Positions 20,812 through 31,760 of a stretch of 64,000 nt of DNA are shown here, piece by piece; position 1 is the first letter of the stretch; each line of letters begins with the position of its first letter. A program made the translations under genes and the position numbers. Source of the DNA: Gaertneriomyces semiglobifer (Eukaryota > Chytridiomycota > Chytridiomycetes > Spizellomycetales > Spizellomycetaceae); NCBI GenBank assembly GCA_025558075.1, contig JAHLKF010000027.1:62001-126000 (forward strand). The letters are read 5' to 3'. The notes beneath the pieces were generated by a model, which ran no database searches, was not told the origin of the DNA, and worked only from the letters and a program-made list of their open reading frames with translations.

Positions 20812-23493
20812 ATGCTTACCGACCAGGACGGCAATGCCGTCATTCCGCAACAGCTTCAACAGCAGTTGTTGTCGCAAGAAAACCTGACACCTCAGCAACA
20901 ACAGCAAATCCTCGAACATGCAGCCGTCATGGCCTTCCAGCAGCACCAGGCCCAGTTAGCACAGCAAGCTCAAGCCCAAGCACAGGCACAAGCGCAGGCC
21001 CAGGCACAGGCCCAAGCACAAGCGCAAGCACAGGCACAGGCGCAAGCGCAGGCACAGGCACAGGCACAGGTTCAACAGGTGAGCTTGATATCCCAGCTTT
21101 GGCAACTCGGCATACAGCTGCTAAGTTTCTTCGAAGCACCAAGCAGAACAGTCAAGTCAGCCTCTCCAGCAACCAGTAACACAAGCAGAGAGTCAACAAC
21201 ACAATCAGCTCAATGCTGCGCCAACTGCTGAGGGCGCGGGTGCTTCGGGGGGCCTGCCGCTCTTTGCTGACCAAAACGGCGATCCCATTCGATTTCAGCT
21301 TACCTTTGGCGATCAAAATGGTCTTCATATCGCCAACCTGATTATGGTGGGTGCTGCTAGAGCGCTCATAACCCCTCATACATACTTCCAACCTCACATT
21401 ACTCACACATTCTAGGCCAATGGTGGACAAGTCGTCAACGCACTTTATACCGGCCCATTGATCCGTCTCGCGCCGCCCACCCACAATGCAACTTCGCCAG
21501 GCGTGTATTCTACAGAGTTCATTGTCGACTGCGTACGCAACGGGCGGCTTATGGAAATTCAACCGTACGAGCTAACTGTAGGCCGTAAGACCCAACGCGA
21601 ACCATTCAGTACGCAGGATGACCTGATTATTCGAGCCGAAATTGAGAAGCATGGCATCAACAAAGTGAACGGCAACAAGATATGGCAGGATTTGGCGGAC
21701 AGCTTTCCCAAGCACACATGGCAATCATGGCGAGATCGTGCTATCAAGCATGTTATTCCATCAATGGGAGCGGATGCCAGAAGGCAACTTGGTATTAAAG
21801 AGGAACAGCCGCCAACGTCGACGCCACGGGTTAAGACTGAGCGTGGAATAAAGAGCATCTTTTTCACGCCGCAGGAGGCCGCAGTGCTGCTCGATGTCCT
21901 TCGGATATGTCCTGACGACCACCGGGAAGCAGCTTACGTCGCGATGACGGCTTTCGTAAGTCGGCTGTTGTTATTGCTTGTTGCCTTAGCTCATATTAGC
22001 TACACAGTATCCCACACATGAGCGAGAAGATTACAAGCGTTACGTACTCGAAAACGGGCTGCGACAGTTGGAGCAAGAAAGACTGGTGGCGGAGCATCCA
22101 GAGGATGAGGGCTCTAGGCGACGAGTCAATGCTAAAAGAGGAGAATTCACCGAAAGAGATAAGATCCTGATGCGGAATGAAATGCGGCCGCTATTAGGGC
22201 AAGTGGGAATTAAGAGCGCCCCGTTTTGGAAGGAGTTTGCCGAAAGGGTATGTAGAGGCTGAAAGTTATTTGCTTTTGAGAAGGCAACTGACGTGAAATT
22301 CTGGCTCTTTGTCACAGCATCCACAACATAGCGGCGAGTCCTGGCGGAACCACTTCAACAAAAACATGTTCAAGGTGATGGAGCAATCATACCATATCAT
22401 GGAACTGGCGAAGAAAATCAAGCTGGTCTGGGATCGGCAACTGGCAGTACAAGCTCTTGGTCAACTGCAACCGCAGCTTCAATCGCTTCCACAGGAAGCC
22501 CATGATCCTCAAGCAGCTGGTGCTTCTCAAGATCTCGCTGGACTTACACAGATACCTTTACCAGAAGCACCACAAACAGCCACGTCGACTGCATTGCCGA
22601 AAGTCATAAATGCGCAGGTCGATCTCGAAAATGCGCTTCCTGCACGAACGGAAAGTCCAACTACAGCCATCAACAACACCTCAGATGCGCTTCCTGCGAT
22701 CACCCCGGAATCTACTGCCATTCAGGGACAAATTGTCGCGGAGCAGGTTGAGAATCAAGCATTGGACGAGCGTGCCGGCACTGCTGAAGTAGCACTTGAG
22801 GCGGATACTTCTGGTCAACAATCTGAAGGACAACTAAACCCGATCGACGCTGCCAAACACGCCTACTTCACAGCATTTAATACCTTCGCAGCAGGATTTC
22901 CAAACGTACCACGCCAAGTTCTGCTACATGCGCTTCACATGTGCAGCGGTTCTATATCTGCTCTACGAAAATATATGCAAGTCAGCATGAACCGTACTGG
23001 GCTCGAGTCAGTGACCTGGACTCCTGATGACGATCGGGCGTTGCTCGAAGGTCGTACGGACGTCTTGGACCAATACAAAGACCCGCAAAGCGTGGAACGA
23101 CGACGAGCGTATCTGAGTCGATGGGGCTTGCTGTTTACCCAAGCAATTCAGCTGCAACAATTCCAGCAGATGCAGCAAATGCAAGCGCAATTGCAGGCTT
23201 CGCAGGGAGGCCAGATGGCCATGGAGTTGGCAGCGCAGATTCAGTTGCAACAGAGTGCCCAACAAAATCAGGCGGCCCAACAGCAGTTTCCTGTGGATCA
23301 ACAACAGCAACAGGTAGCTTTTGCACAATCGATTCTTCCGGGTCAAGTTGATCAACAAGTGCAGGATGCGGTAGAAACTTCACAGCAGCAGATGGATGTT
23401 GATACCGCGCATTCAGAACAGAACCTGGAGGACAATCAAGCTATATATACACAGGAAGTACCGCAAACGCAAGAGTTACATACCCAGGCTTGA
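20812..23493 (+). CDS. RAP1: RAP1 telomere protein (BRCT, two Myb-like regions, RCT)
   Basis: Five exons: 20812-21078, about 21170-21346, 21416-21955, 22008-22247, 22318-23493; about 799 residues. The exon 2 acceptor could also be 21152 or 21161, both in frame. Regions in order: a Gln-rich head with an (AQ)n run (about residues 40-88); a BRCT-like domain (about 120-200) with ANGGQVVNALYTG and YSTEFIVDCVRNGRL; the Rap1 Myb domain (about 210-265) with FSTQDDLIIRAEIEKHG and WQSWRDRAIKHV; a second Myb-like region (about 372-428) with RGEFTERDKILM and HSGESWRNHFNK; and the RCT domain (about 584-680), in which a helical bundle is followed by WTPDDDRALLEGR. The tail is again Gln-rich. RAP1 binds telomeric DNA or shelterin and recruits silencing factors. 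Identification rests on the combined domain order. Confidence 0.88.
20966..21069 (+). repeat. CAGGCN/CAAGCN repeat coding for an Ala-Gln run in RAP1
   Basis: Alternating Gln (CAG/CAA) and Ala (GCN) codons run for about 34 codons at the end of RAP1 exon 1. Codons are mixed, which points to an old or selected repeat rather than a fresh pure expansion, but length variation between strains is likely. Confidence 0.8.
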
Positions 23494-23572
23494 GCCCATT
23501 TGATTGCGGGCACTGGTTGGTCATGTACATGTATTTATGAATGACATACTTGTGTGATGCGGGATATAAATC

Positions 23573-24124
23573 TTAAACAGTCAACTTTGCCACAAGCTCC
23601 TCTATTTCGTGAATCTCCTTCTCAACGTCACTCCTGCTCTGAAGCTTCTCCCGTTGTTCCGGCAACAGTTCGTTCCCCTTGTCCAGTTTCGCTTGGATGT
23701 CATCAATCTGCCGTAACTTTTTGCGCAGATTTTTAAGACGTTTTTCATTATCAGGTTGCTGGCCAGACGGCGCTGTCTCTGTAGGTTTACCATTTCGCAG
23801 CTGCTCTTCTTCGACTACTGGTTTGACCGGAGTTTGACCACTTCCTGCATCTGCGGTTGTTTTCTTCTCTTTTCTCTTTGCGTTTTTCTTCGCACTTTTA
23901 CTCCCCGCCGCTCCTTCCTTCTTCTCCACAACTCCCAGTCCGGGAACGTATCCCTCCGGGAGCTTCATGCTCTCTACTTTGGCATTGGTGTAGCGCTTGA
24001 CGTCTTCCGGCGGGACATATCCCGGACGCACTTTGCGTTCCTTGCGAAGCGTACCGTCAGCACGGCGGGAGGCCGGGATGGTGCTGGTTGCGGTCGTAGA
24101 CGCTGCGCCTGGGGACTGCGACAT
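23573..24124 (-). CDS. PYM1: PYM, partner of Y14-Mago (exon junction complex disassembly)
   Basis: Single exon, 183 residues. The N-terminus IPASRRADGTLRKERKVRPG followed by YVPPEDV is the Mago-Y14 binding motif of PYM/WIBG. PYM sits on ribosomes and removes exon junction complexes from newly exported mRNA. The middle is a Lys-rich low-complexity region and the C-terminal 60 residues form a coiled coil. The ATG at 24124 is taken as start because the open frame upstream begins with GTG. A gene for PYM fits a genome this rich in introns. Only 79 bp separate its stop from the RAP1 stop on the other strand. Confidence 0.92.
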   Translation of the reverse strand: MSQSPGAASTTATSTIPASRRADGTLRKERKVRPGYVPPEDVKRYTNAKVESMKLPEGYVPGLGVVEKKEGAAGSKSAKKNAKRKEKKTTADAGSGQTPVKPVVEEEQLRNGKPTETAPSGQQPDNEKRLKNLRKKLRQIDDIQAKLDKGNELLPEQREKLQSRSDVEKEIHEIEELVAKLTV

Positions 24125-24483
24125 TTCCAGATGGAAGGACACACACTTTGGTTAGGCGATTGTCACCCGGACATACAAAGTGAGATCGTGTTGCATATCG
24201 AGCAGAACGAATGGCGACCTATACCAAAAAACAAAACAGACCATAGAGATGGTGAAGTGGAACAAAGCTATGGATGAAGTGACATAGGCGTTGAAATAGC
24301 TTCAGTGTTTCTGCTCGCTATGTACAGAACTCTCAGTTAGGGGCTACGATAATTATACACAATCTGCATGGCAGGCAGTTGCCATTGGCCGGGCTCATAT
24401 AAAAAACGCCCGGCCGACCGGCTTTCGTGTGGTGATGCTATTAGGATTCGGCGGGTGCATTCAGCGCTATTCATGTGGCGGAT
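24125..24483. other. Region between PYM start and COA1-like stop
   Basis: 359 bp holding the presumed PYM promoter and the COA1 3' end. No motif or gene is recognised. Confidence 0.45.
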
Positions 24484-24885
24484 CTAGTTGAAGTCATAGA
24501 CGCTGCCGTCGTCGGTTTTCAGCTCAAAGACTCGACTATGCCAGTCATCCTCTCCCCTGTTCCCGATAAACTTCACGGTGGCCTTTCCTTTGTCACCTTC
24601 TACAGTGAACTCCAGGTCGGCCTTTCCCTTGAACATGTTCACTGAGCCCTGTACGCTCGGATGGCGCTCCGCATCATAATGAATGTCATTGCCCAGTAAA
24701 GCTTTGGCCTTATCGTGGTGTCGCAGGTGAAATATGACGGATTTAAAGATGCCGGAGTGTGCTTTCTGGGAATTGATTCCTTCAAAGACGACCTGTCCCC
24801 ACCATGCAAGGCCGACTGATGCAAGTGCAAGGTACGGGTACGGGGATGTCGGCGAAATAAACCGGCGCAATCGAGATCCGGGCAT
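24484..24885 (-). CDS. COA1/TIM21-fold mitochondrial protein, COA1-like
   Basis: Single exon, 133 residues. A basic N-terminus (MPGSRLRRF) precedes one hydrophobic segment (about residues 16-34, YPYLALASVGLAWWGQVVF). The remaining about 95 residues show the COA1 pattern: a helix ending in LLGNDIHYD, then SVQGSVNMFKGKADLEFTVE and GDKGKATVKFIG. COA1 is an inner-membrane factor in early assembly of cytochrome c oxidase (Cox1 maturation). The same fold occurs in TIM21, but that protein is longer. Assignment is by fold pattern and size, not strong identity. Confidence 0.7.
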   Translation of the reverse strand: MPGSRLRRFISPTSPYPYLALASVGLAWWGQVVFEGINSQKAHSGIFKSVIFHLRHHDKAKALLGNDIHYDAERHPSVQGSVNMFKGKADLEFTVEGDKGKATVKFIGNRGEDDWHSRVFELKTDDGSVYDFN

Positions 24886-25849
24886 ATTGGCAGTGGTGAA
24901 CGAGCGTCCTCTGGTCGCTTGCGATCGTTGATAGTTCTATCACTTCACCGTGCGAGTGTTTTGTGGGTTTCGCTAAAAGGGCGCGAGGAAGTTGCAGAAT
25001 CCTTTTGAAAGCACACGATCGCTGGACTAGTGAGACATTTGGTTTTTACAGGCTTTTTTGTTCTCTGACAATGCCAACGGCAAGGGAATACTGAAGCCTA
25101 AGCAGCCAGTTGAATGTATGCAGGAGTGCGTGAGCAGTCTTTGTGTCCATAGTTATTGACCTGCACTCCTTTCGATGCGCTTAAAAGTAAGAAGGCAATC
25201 TGCCACGGCTCCTCAAAAGATGTCATCCTCAACCGATTCATCAGAGGTAAAAGGCACCGAGCAGAACTGGTACATTTAGATCATGGCGGGTTTGGCCGGA
25301 TTGAAACATTCGATGGCCCGACCATACTGTCCCCATTACTCGCCATAGGCAAGCGGCTATTGCAGCTACGGAACCCATCTGACCTTACAACGTCAACTTA
25401 TCCGACCAGTGCCGCTTATAACCGGCGACGAGGAGATATCATACGAGTCATTGGAAGCCTGCGCCTGGCGGATTTCACGGATTCGGCGCGGCGACGTGTT
25501 TTTCGAGGCCGAGTTTTTTTTTTTAAATGATATATCGAGAAAACTAAAATCGCAAAAAAAAGCCTTGGGATTACTATTGCCGGAACGGCGGATCAGAAAT
25601 GGAGGCGATGCTCGCGGTTAGAGAAATCTTCTCGACGGTCAATTCTGTCAATGTCCAACGTGGAGAGCCCATGGCAGAAGTCATCCATTGTGTTATTTAT
25701 GGGGACGGCACTGACTGACCAACCAATTCTACAATTTTCGAGGATCCGGGTTAAATCGTAAAGGAACATTCGGAATTTGAGAGGAGCATACAAAGTGTCT
25801 ATAAAGTTGTGACGGCCATTTCTCTTGGGTCGGTGGTTCAGTGTCAAAC
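24886..25849. other. Divergent intergenic region, COA1-like / PRM10-like
   Basis: 964 bp. It has an 11-base T run near 25514-25524 and A-rich stretches near 25552-25560. The 124-codon frame at 25156 and the minus-strand frames at 25593-25947 have no recognisable content. Nothing else is seen. Confidence 0.5.
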
Positions 25850-28722
25850 ATGTATCCGTCGTCGCCGACCCTGTCAACTTCTTTACGCCGTCGTTCCACG
25901 GCGTCCGCACCGTCTTTGCCGCAAGGACTTCCTATACCCCAGAGCAATAGCAGCGGGAACTTCCACAGTTACGATTTAGGGAGCGGGAGCGTGCACGATG
26001 AGGAATCCGGTTTACAGTGGAGAATGTCCTTACCAGGCAGCGAGAGCGACATTGACGGCAGCTTAACCAATTTAGTGAAGCCGGAAGCTTCACAAGCCGA
26101 TGACGTTGATGTTGGCAGTCCTGTCAAGCGGAGCGGGCTTGGTGAGGCACTGCAGAAAATGTTCTCGGTTCAATCAAGAGGTGGAAGTGCAAGTCTGCTA
26201 GGAAATCTCGGTGCCAGTCGACAGGAGATGTCGTACGTACCTACGGGAGGAAGCTCTAACGCTAACTACGTGGCGACTTCTGCATCTGGGCCACCAGTCT
26301 CCATTCTTGCACTTCCGGCATCGGCTTCAGTACCACCGGTAATGGATCAGGATACCCACGTTACGTGGCATGACGAAATTCGTGATACTAGAGAACGGAG
26401 CGTTCTTGACATGATCGCAGACGAAGAAAATAATATAGGGACACCGGCATTACCAGCGCCTACCGTCCCACCAACTACATCACCTATTCCCATTCCGGGG
26501 CCTACCATGACTATACCCGTAACCGCCCACCCGCTCGCATCATATCAACAACCCAGTAGCTGGACAGTCCAGGGATCGAACCAGCCTCCGTCTACAGCAC
26601 CGAATTACGCCTCCGCAGCGATGAGCTACACGTTCCCCGCATCATCAACTGTACCTGATAGTGCTGACGTCGACGACTTTGCCAGTAACGGTGTTGCCGC
26701 TGGTGGGTCGCTGCCGTTTCGGCCGCGTGCAGATAGTATCCTTACAAGAAGATTACACTCGCATGTGCCCGATATTTCCCAAACGCCGCCACAATTTGCC
26801 GGACCACAGCCCATTCTGAGCGGCAACTCAATAAACCCGTCTGCTGGTCAACCATATCCCATGCAAACGCTCCGCCGAGCGGATACGTTGAGTCAAGCGG
26901 TTGGGTATAACGCTCAAGTCCACCAATGCTTATACTGCGGTGCTCCTATGGCAGATGAGAACAACGATACTTATTCAGTGGCAGACGCACCGTCGTCGTA
27001 TTCGCTTTTTGGCCATACACAAGATGGCTTGCAACAGGCATCCCTTCCAAGGAAGCCGACCGTGGGCTTTGCTCATCCGTGTGGGCACTCGACAGCGGAT
27101 TTTTCGACCATTTCGCGATCTGCATCAATTGCCCCAGACGAACTAATGACAGGCCCTCGGCCTTCGATGAGTGCGGCTTCGAAGGCGCCAACATTTTTCA
27201 ATGGTATCAAACGCTGGAAGTCGACGGCGACAATGTTTACTGGTGTCAACCGAACACAAAAAGTACGAATTCGAGATTTCTTGATGATGCTTGCGAAGAG
27301 CTTTGCGCGCTATGGCGCCCCGTCGCATCGCATCGAGTACCAGGTGGAGCTCGTAGCGTTTACTTTAGAGCAACCTACCAGCGTCGCTGTGATTCCTGGT
27401 GTGATGTGGATTTCCTTTGGCGATGAAGATCACAATTCGTCATGTCACCTTATCAAGGTCTCCCAAGGATACAACCTGAACAAGCTCAGTCTCGTCAATA
27501 AGCTGTGTTACGCGATGGTGCATGGAGAAATAGACGCAGCATCTGCCGTCGACGAGTTAACTGATATCGCGAACGCGCCGTCCTATCCAGACTGGTATGA
27601 CTGTGTGACCTTTCCCATAGTGGCTTTCACAATCTGTCTGGTTGGCTTTGGAGGGCATTGGCTTGATTCAGGAATGGCCGCGGCGCTAGCACTGATCGTT
27701 GGCCTCCTGAGCTACGTCAGCACTAAGTGAGTGGTCTGATAGTTGACCTTCGTGGGTGTTGTACTCATTCCCTGCCCATCTTTTTTAGAATGAGCCAGCT
27801 AGTGCACTTGATTCCATTCTTAGCTGCTTTCATCTGCTCGTTTTTATCCAGAGCTGTGATGATACTTCTCGCCAAGGATAATAGTGAAGGGTTCTGCTAT
27901 AATCACGTACCTATTGTGCTATCCGCCATTGTTATGTTACTTCCGGTAAGCTGGGCTGGCCGTTTACACCCCGAAAATTGTACTCACAAAGACTGTTCAA
28001 AAGGGTTTGCAAATCACGACTGCCATTATAGAGATCTCTACACGTAATATGGTTTCGGGAACTGTACGGATCTTCTCCGGATTGTTTCACGCTACGATGC
28101 TTGGTTTCGGGATTTCCACTGGACGGTCTGTGGTTTTCTGGGGCGATCACGTACCGGATGAACTATCAACACACTGTGGTCCTGCGCCGAGCATTTTCTG
28201 GAACTTTTTGTTTTTTCCTCCACTTTGCCTGGCATTCATCTACAACTTCCAGTGCCACCGGCGACAATTTCCTCACATTGCCAGTGTGTCGACGCTTGGG
28301 TGGGCGACGTACCTATGCCTCTCGATCCCAAAGATCTTTCAGTCCTCTACGGGCCAGATCGTGCCGAATATTATGGCAGCGTTTGTCATTGGATGTGCTT
28401 CCAATATCTATGCGCGAGTTACCAAGGACGTTGCAGTGCCAGCTATATGGGTGGGAATTGTTATGATGGTGCCGGGGAGTATGGGTGTTCGGGCGAGTTT
28501 GGGATTCTTCGGGAGCAACGCCACGGATGCAACACAGGTCGTCTTCCAAATGTTGGTGGTTGGCATGAGCCTTGCCATTGGGTTGTTCGCGGCAACCGTG
28601 GCGATTTTCCCTGTCAAAGGACCCAGATACAAGGTATGTGCGCTCAGACCTTTGAATAGTATATCTCATATTGTGCAGCAGGTCTTGACATGTTCTACCT
28701 TTTCTAGTACATGACTATTTGA
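25850..28722 (+). CDS. PRM10/ThrE-like multipass membrane protein
   Basis: Four exons: 25850-27726, 27789-27945, 28004-28633, 28708-28722; 892 residues. The first about 480 residues are disordered, Ser/Pro/Thr-rich, with a QCLYCGAP...HPCGH cluster that could bind a metal. Then follows the DUF1212/ThrE module: a soluble part (FLMMLAKSFARYGAPSHRIE, PGVMWISF) and about ten membrane segments from residue 586 on. Bacterial ThrE exports threonine. Yeast Prm10 is pheromone-induced with unknown function. The last exon codes for only YMTI and a stop. A GTG start nine bases upstream is ignored in favour of the ATG at 25850. Confidence 0.88.
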
Positions 28723-29198
28723 TACCCCTACTTGTAACTGATTACGGTGGGCGTGTAGAGGTTTTTAGATGAGTGATAATACGAAAGCAGAATGTGCCGA
28801 AGGAAGAAGAATGTGGAACGTTGTAGATATAGGATGGATTAACTTATTCAAATACATTTTTGGAAACAGGCTTCAATCGTGAAGTCAACAGCAAGCTTCT
28901 TAAACTTGAGGTATTCCTATTACCTCCACTTTTCCATTGGCCGTATCGTTACATTTGCTCTTCAAATTAGTATCATAAAGTTAACGATTTCCACTAATGA
29001 CGGCCTTAAAACGAATTCACAGAGACCACGTGCAACACGTGAGGCAAAGCATGTGACTCCACGTGAATGCTTGCTTTTGTCAAAATCGCTGCCGTGTTCA
29101 AAAGTCAAAAACCGAAGCCGAAAGCACAACGCAAGAATCTGAAGAGGCAGTACGCAACGAGGGTTATCCAGTAATCAAACGAGAACCTTGGGAACGCA
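28723..29198. other. Intergenic region upstream of FCF1
   Basis: 476 bp, containing the CACGTG cluster (29027-29065). The rest is AT-rich with no gene. Confidence 0.5.
29027..29065. promoter_or_regulatory. Cluster of three CACGTG E-boxes upstream of FCF1
   Basis: CACGTG occurs at 29027, 29036 and 29060, with a CATGTG at 29050 and a TGACTC half-site overlapping its end. The cluster ends 134 bp before the FCF1 ATG. CACGTG is bound by bHLH factors (Cbf1, Pho4, USF, Myc families). The density is far above chance for one 39-bp stretch; the factor is not known. Confidence 0.6.
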
Positions 29199-29988
29199 AT
29201 GGGCAAGGCTAAGAAGACGAGACAGTTTGCTGAAGTGAAAAGGACTCTGGCACCAAACGATGTCCGATTGTAAGTGGTGTTGGTAAAGCAACTTTAACGG
29301 AGTGCAATTGTAAACCATCAGTGCTCCCTCGGAACAGAAAACAGAACAAAGAGAAAGCAGCTAAAAAGGCTGAAGAAAAAGAAAAAGAGCTCGTCCAACA
29401 CATACCGCAAGTGGCATCATCCTTGTTCTTCAAGTACAACGAGGCTCTAGGCCCGCCTTACCATGTACTTGTGGATACCAACTTTATCAACTTCTCGATA
29501 CAAAACAAGCTAGAATTGGTCAAAGCAATGATGGATTGCTTATACGCCAAATGCATTCCTTGTATCACGGATTGCGTTCTTGCAGAACTGGAAAAGTTAG
29601 GAGTAAAGTACCGCTTGGCATTAAAAGTGGCAAGAGATCCGAGATTCGAACGGCTGCCGTGTACGCATAAGGGAGTGTATGCTGATGACTGCATTGTAAA
29701 TCGGGTCATGCAGGTAAGAAATCTGGCAGTTGACAGTTGGAGGCATAGCCAACACTCGTTGACATTGCACGCTTCTTCTTTTGCAGCACAAGTGTTATAT
29801 AGTAGCAACCTGCGACAGAGAACTGAAGCGTAGAATACGGAAAATTCCAGGTATACCCATCATGTACATCGCATCAAGGAAGTACGCCATCGAGCGGCTA
29901 CCCGACGTAAGTGTCCTACGGTGTCGGAATCGATACCTTGCTGTTATTCACGCCCTAATTTTTCACCCTTCTACAGCAACCTGTTTAA
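29199..29988 (+). CDS. FCF1: FCF1/UTP24, PIN-domain endonuclease for 18S rRNA processing
   Basis: Four exons: 29199-29269, 29338-29713, 29787-29906, 29977-29988; 192 residues (yeast 189). It is a PIN-domain nuclease of the small-subunit processome that cuts pre-rRNA at sites A1 and A2. Diagnostic blocks are YHVLVDTNFINFSIQNKLEL with the first catalytic Asp, CIPCITDCVLAELEK, and LPCTHKGVYADDC with further acidic residues. Splicing inside GGAACAG/AAAACAG at 29337 gives VRLKQNKEKAAKK, matching the family; the next acceptor upstream would shift the frame. The last exon codes only QPV and a stop after IERLPD. Confidence 0.95.
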
Positions 29989-30202
29989 TCGTCTTTGAAA
30001 CAATTACTCATGCAAAACACTAGTTGTGTCAAGGACGGAACGTCCACTTTCTGTGTACATTGTTTTAAATTAATAGGTAGCAATTTTGAATGGCGTTATA
30101 TCTGCACAAACCATTCTACCCGTGTTCCCGCTGTGGATAGCGATGTCGGGCGGAGCGTTCAATAAACGCTACATTCGCTCAATGGGAAGGTTTCAACATG
30201 CA

Positions 30203-31548
30203 CTAGGTTTGAGAACTTAGTTCTCTGGCCTTCTTTATGGAATCTTCAGGCAGACTTTTCAGCAAGGCCGCCCTCCATTGTAGATAATCCACATATTTCT
30301 TGCTTTCACGGTAACATCTATTAGCGACCTATAACGTTTGTGTCAGAGCGAATTCAGATTTGTACAAACTGTCCTGCAGGGTTTTCTGCTCACCATGCTA
30401 TTTATTCCGCTTACAGCCAGGTCCGGCTCTATCGATTTGCCGTTCTGCTTTTTCGGAGTCTTCGGCAAAGGCGTGGCAGATGCTCCCAATCGCGGGCGTT
30501 TACGAGGAGTAGGAGTTACTGCTTGCGGTTCTTCCTGCTGGCGTTTAGGTGGGCGCCCTCGTCGTCGCGGCGTTTGCACAGCGGTGTTCTCCATATGGTC
30601 GTGATCAGTCCCAGGCTCCGTCGTCCCTTCGGCCAGCTGCAGTTCCTCGCCTGGTTGCCCATCTGCGTCAACGTCTTCATGATCTGAGACTTTGGCGGCC
30701 TTCCGCTTGCGCTTCCCAGTAGACATCTTTCCTGATGGAGTTTGACTATTCGACCTTTTAGGGGTTGCGCTAGTGTTTGAGCTATTCTTTAAATGCTCAA
30801 GCTCTTCTGTGCAGTGGTCTTCAACTAGTTTGACAAATGCATTGAATTGTGTCTGATTCGGGGCGAGGGATGACAGCTCTCGCTTTCCGATTTTTGACTA
30901 CCGAGGAGCAAACAGTCGCTTAGAATGACAGCAGCGCATGAGATTAAGAAAGTCCGAGTCCGTACCACACATCGTAAACATGAATAAAATACGGCCACCA
31001 CGAGATCTGGGTTTCCCCAATCCATACGCCGTTTTTGTATCTCGCTCAAACTGTTCCCATAGTGGTCTTTAAATGCTTCCAGCATGGAATGTGCTGTATC
31101 TACAATTTGTGTGGCTCCAAGTCGAACCGCCAACGACTGAAATGTGATCGGTGGAGCGGGAATGTTCAACACTGAGCGAAGTTTAGAAAGGGATGACAGG
31201 TACGATGTTGGAGGGATGGTAAAGGCTTGGGCGACGAGGTTATGAGAAAAGATATCATCATTCCTAGAAAGGCAAGAGGGTCTCCAGTAAGAAAGAAATC
31301 CCACAAGAAGAAAAAGATGGGATGCCCCCTACCTACATTTCAGCAGCAAGGTGTAAGCACAGACACCCTAAAAGATTCTGAAATTTCCCTAGCGTCCTTG
31401 CAGCATTGCGACTTGTTGATAATCGGTAAAGTTCTGCAGCCTTTGCTATCACGGCTTTTGGGCACTCGATAGCGAGCTTTTCGGTGATTTCTTGAAGCGT
31501 GCGAGCGTCAGTGTCCGACGACAGATCGCCTGTGTACGGCGGAAGCAT
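30203..31548 (-). CDS. ORC6: Origin recognition complex subunit 6, with AT-hook insert
   Basis: Four exons: 31548-31337, 31263-30966, 30897-30415, 30328-30203; 372 residues. ORC6 loads the MCM helicase at replication origins with ORC1-5 and Cdt1. Its two TFIIB-like domains are seen: residues 1-90 (LYRLSTSRNAARTLGKFQ, CLHLAAEMNDDIFSHNLVAQ) and 90-210 (YLSSLSKLRSVL, LAVRLGATQIVDTAHSML, GNPDLVVAVFYSC, then KRELSSLAPNQTQFNAFV after the splice). A basic, disordered linker of about 120 residues follows with an AT-hook (RRRGRPPKRQ). The small last exon restores the short C-terminal helix KYVDYLQWRAALLKSL, the part that binds ORC3 in animals. Without that exon the protein would end in an unrelated tail. 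Confidence 0.85.
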
Positions 31549-31760
31549 GGCCAGTTCTCTTTGAGACTTCCACTTGTCTATACGACCTTATGCTGCCGGT
31601 TTACGTCCCCCGCTGTGAGGCCCTTTGCAAGTTCGCCGTGCGTCAAATAAAATGTGGGGAATAGACGCGAACGATCCCAACATTCGAGCAACTCATCGAA
31701 CGGAGGGAACTTACAAACAAGTAATCACAACTCTATATCTGGATCTGGCAGTAAAGCACA

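Noticed and set aside
25156..25530. 124-codon plus-strand open frame
   Set aside because: No motif, ends in a poly-Phe run from a T tract, and lies in an otherwise non-coding gap.
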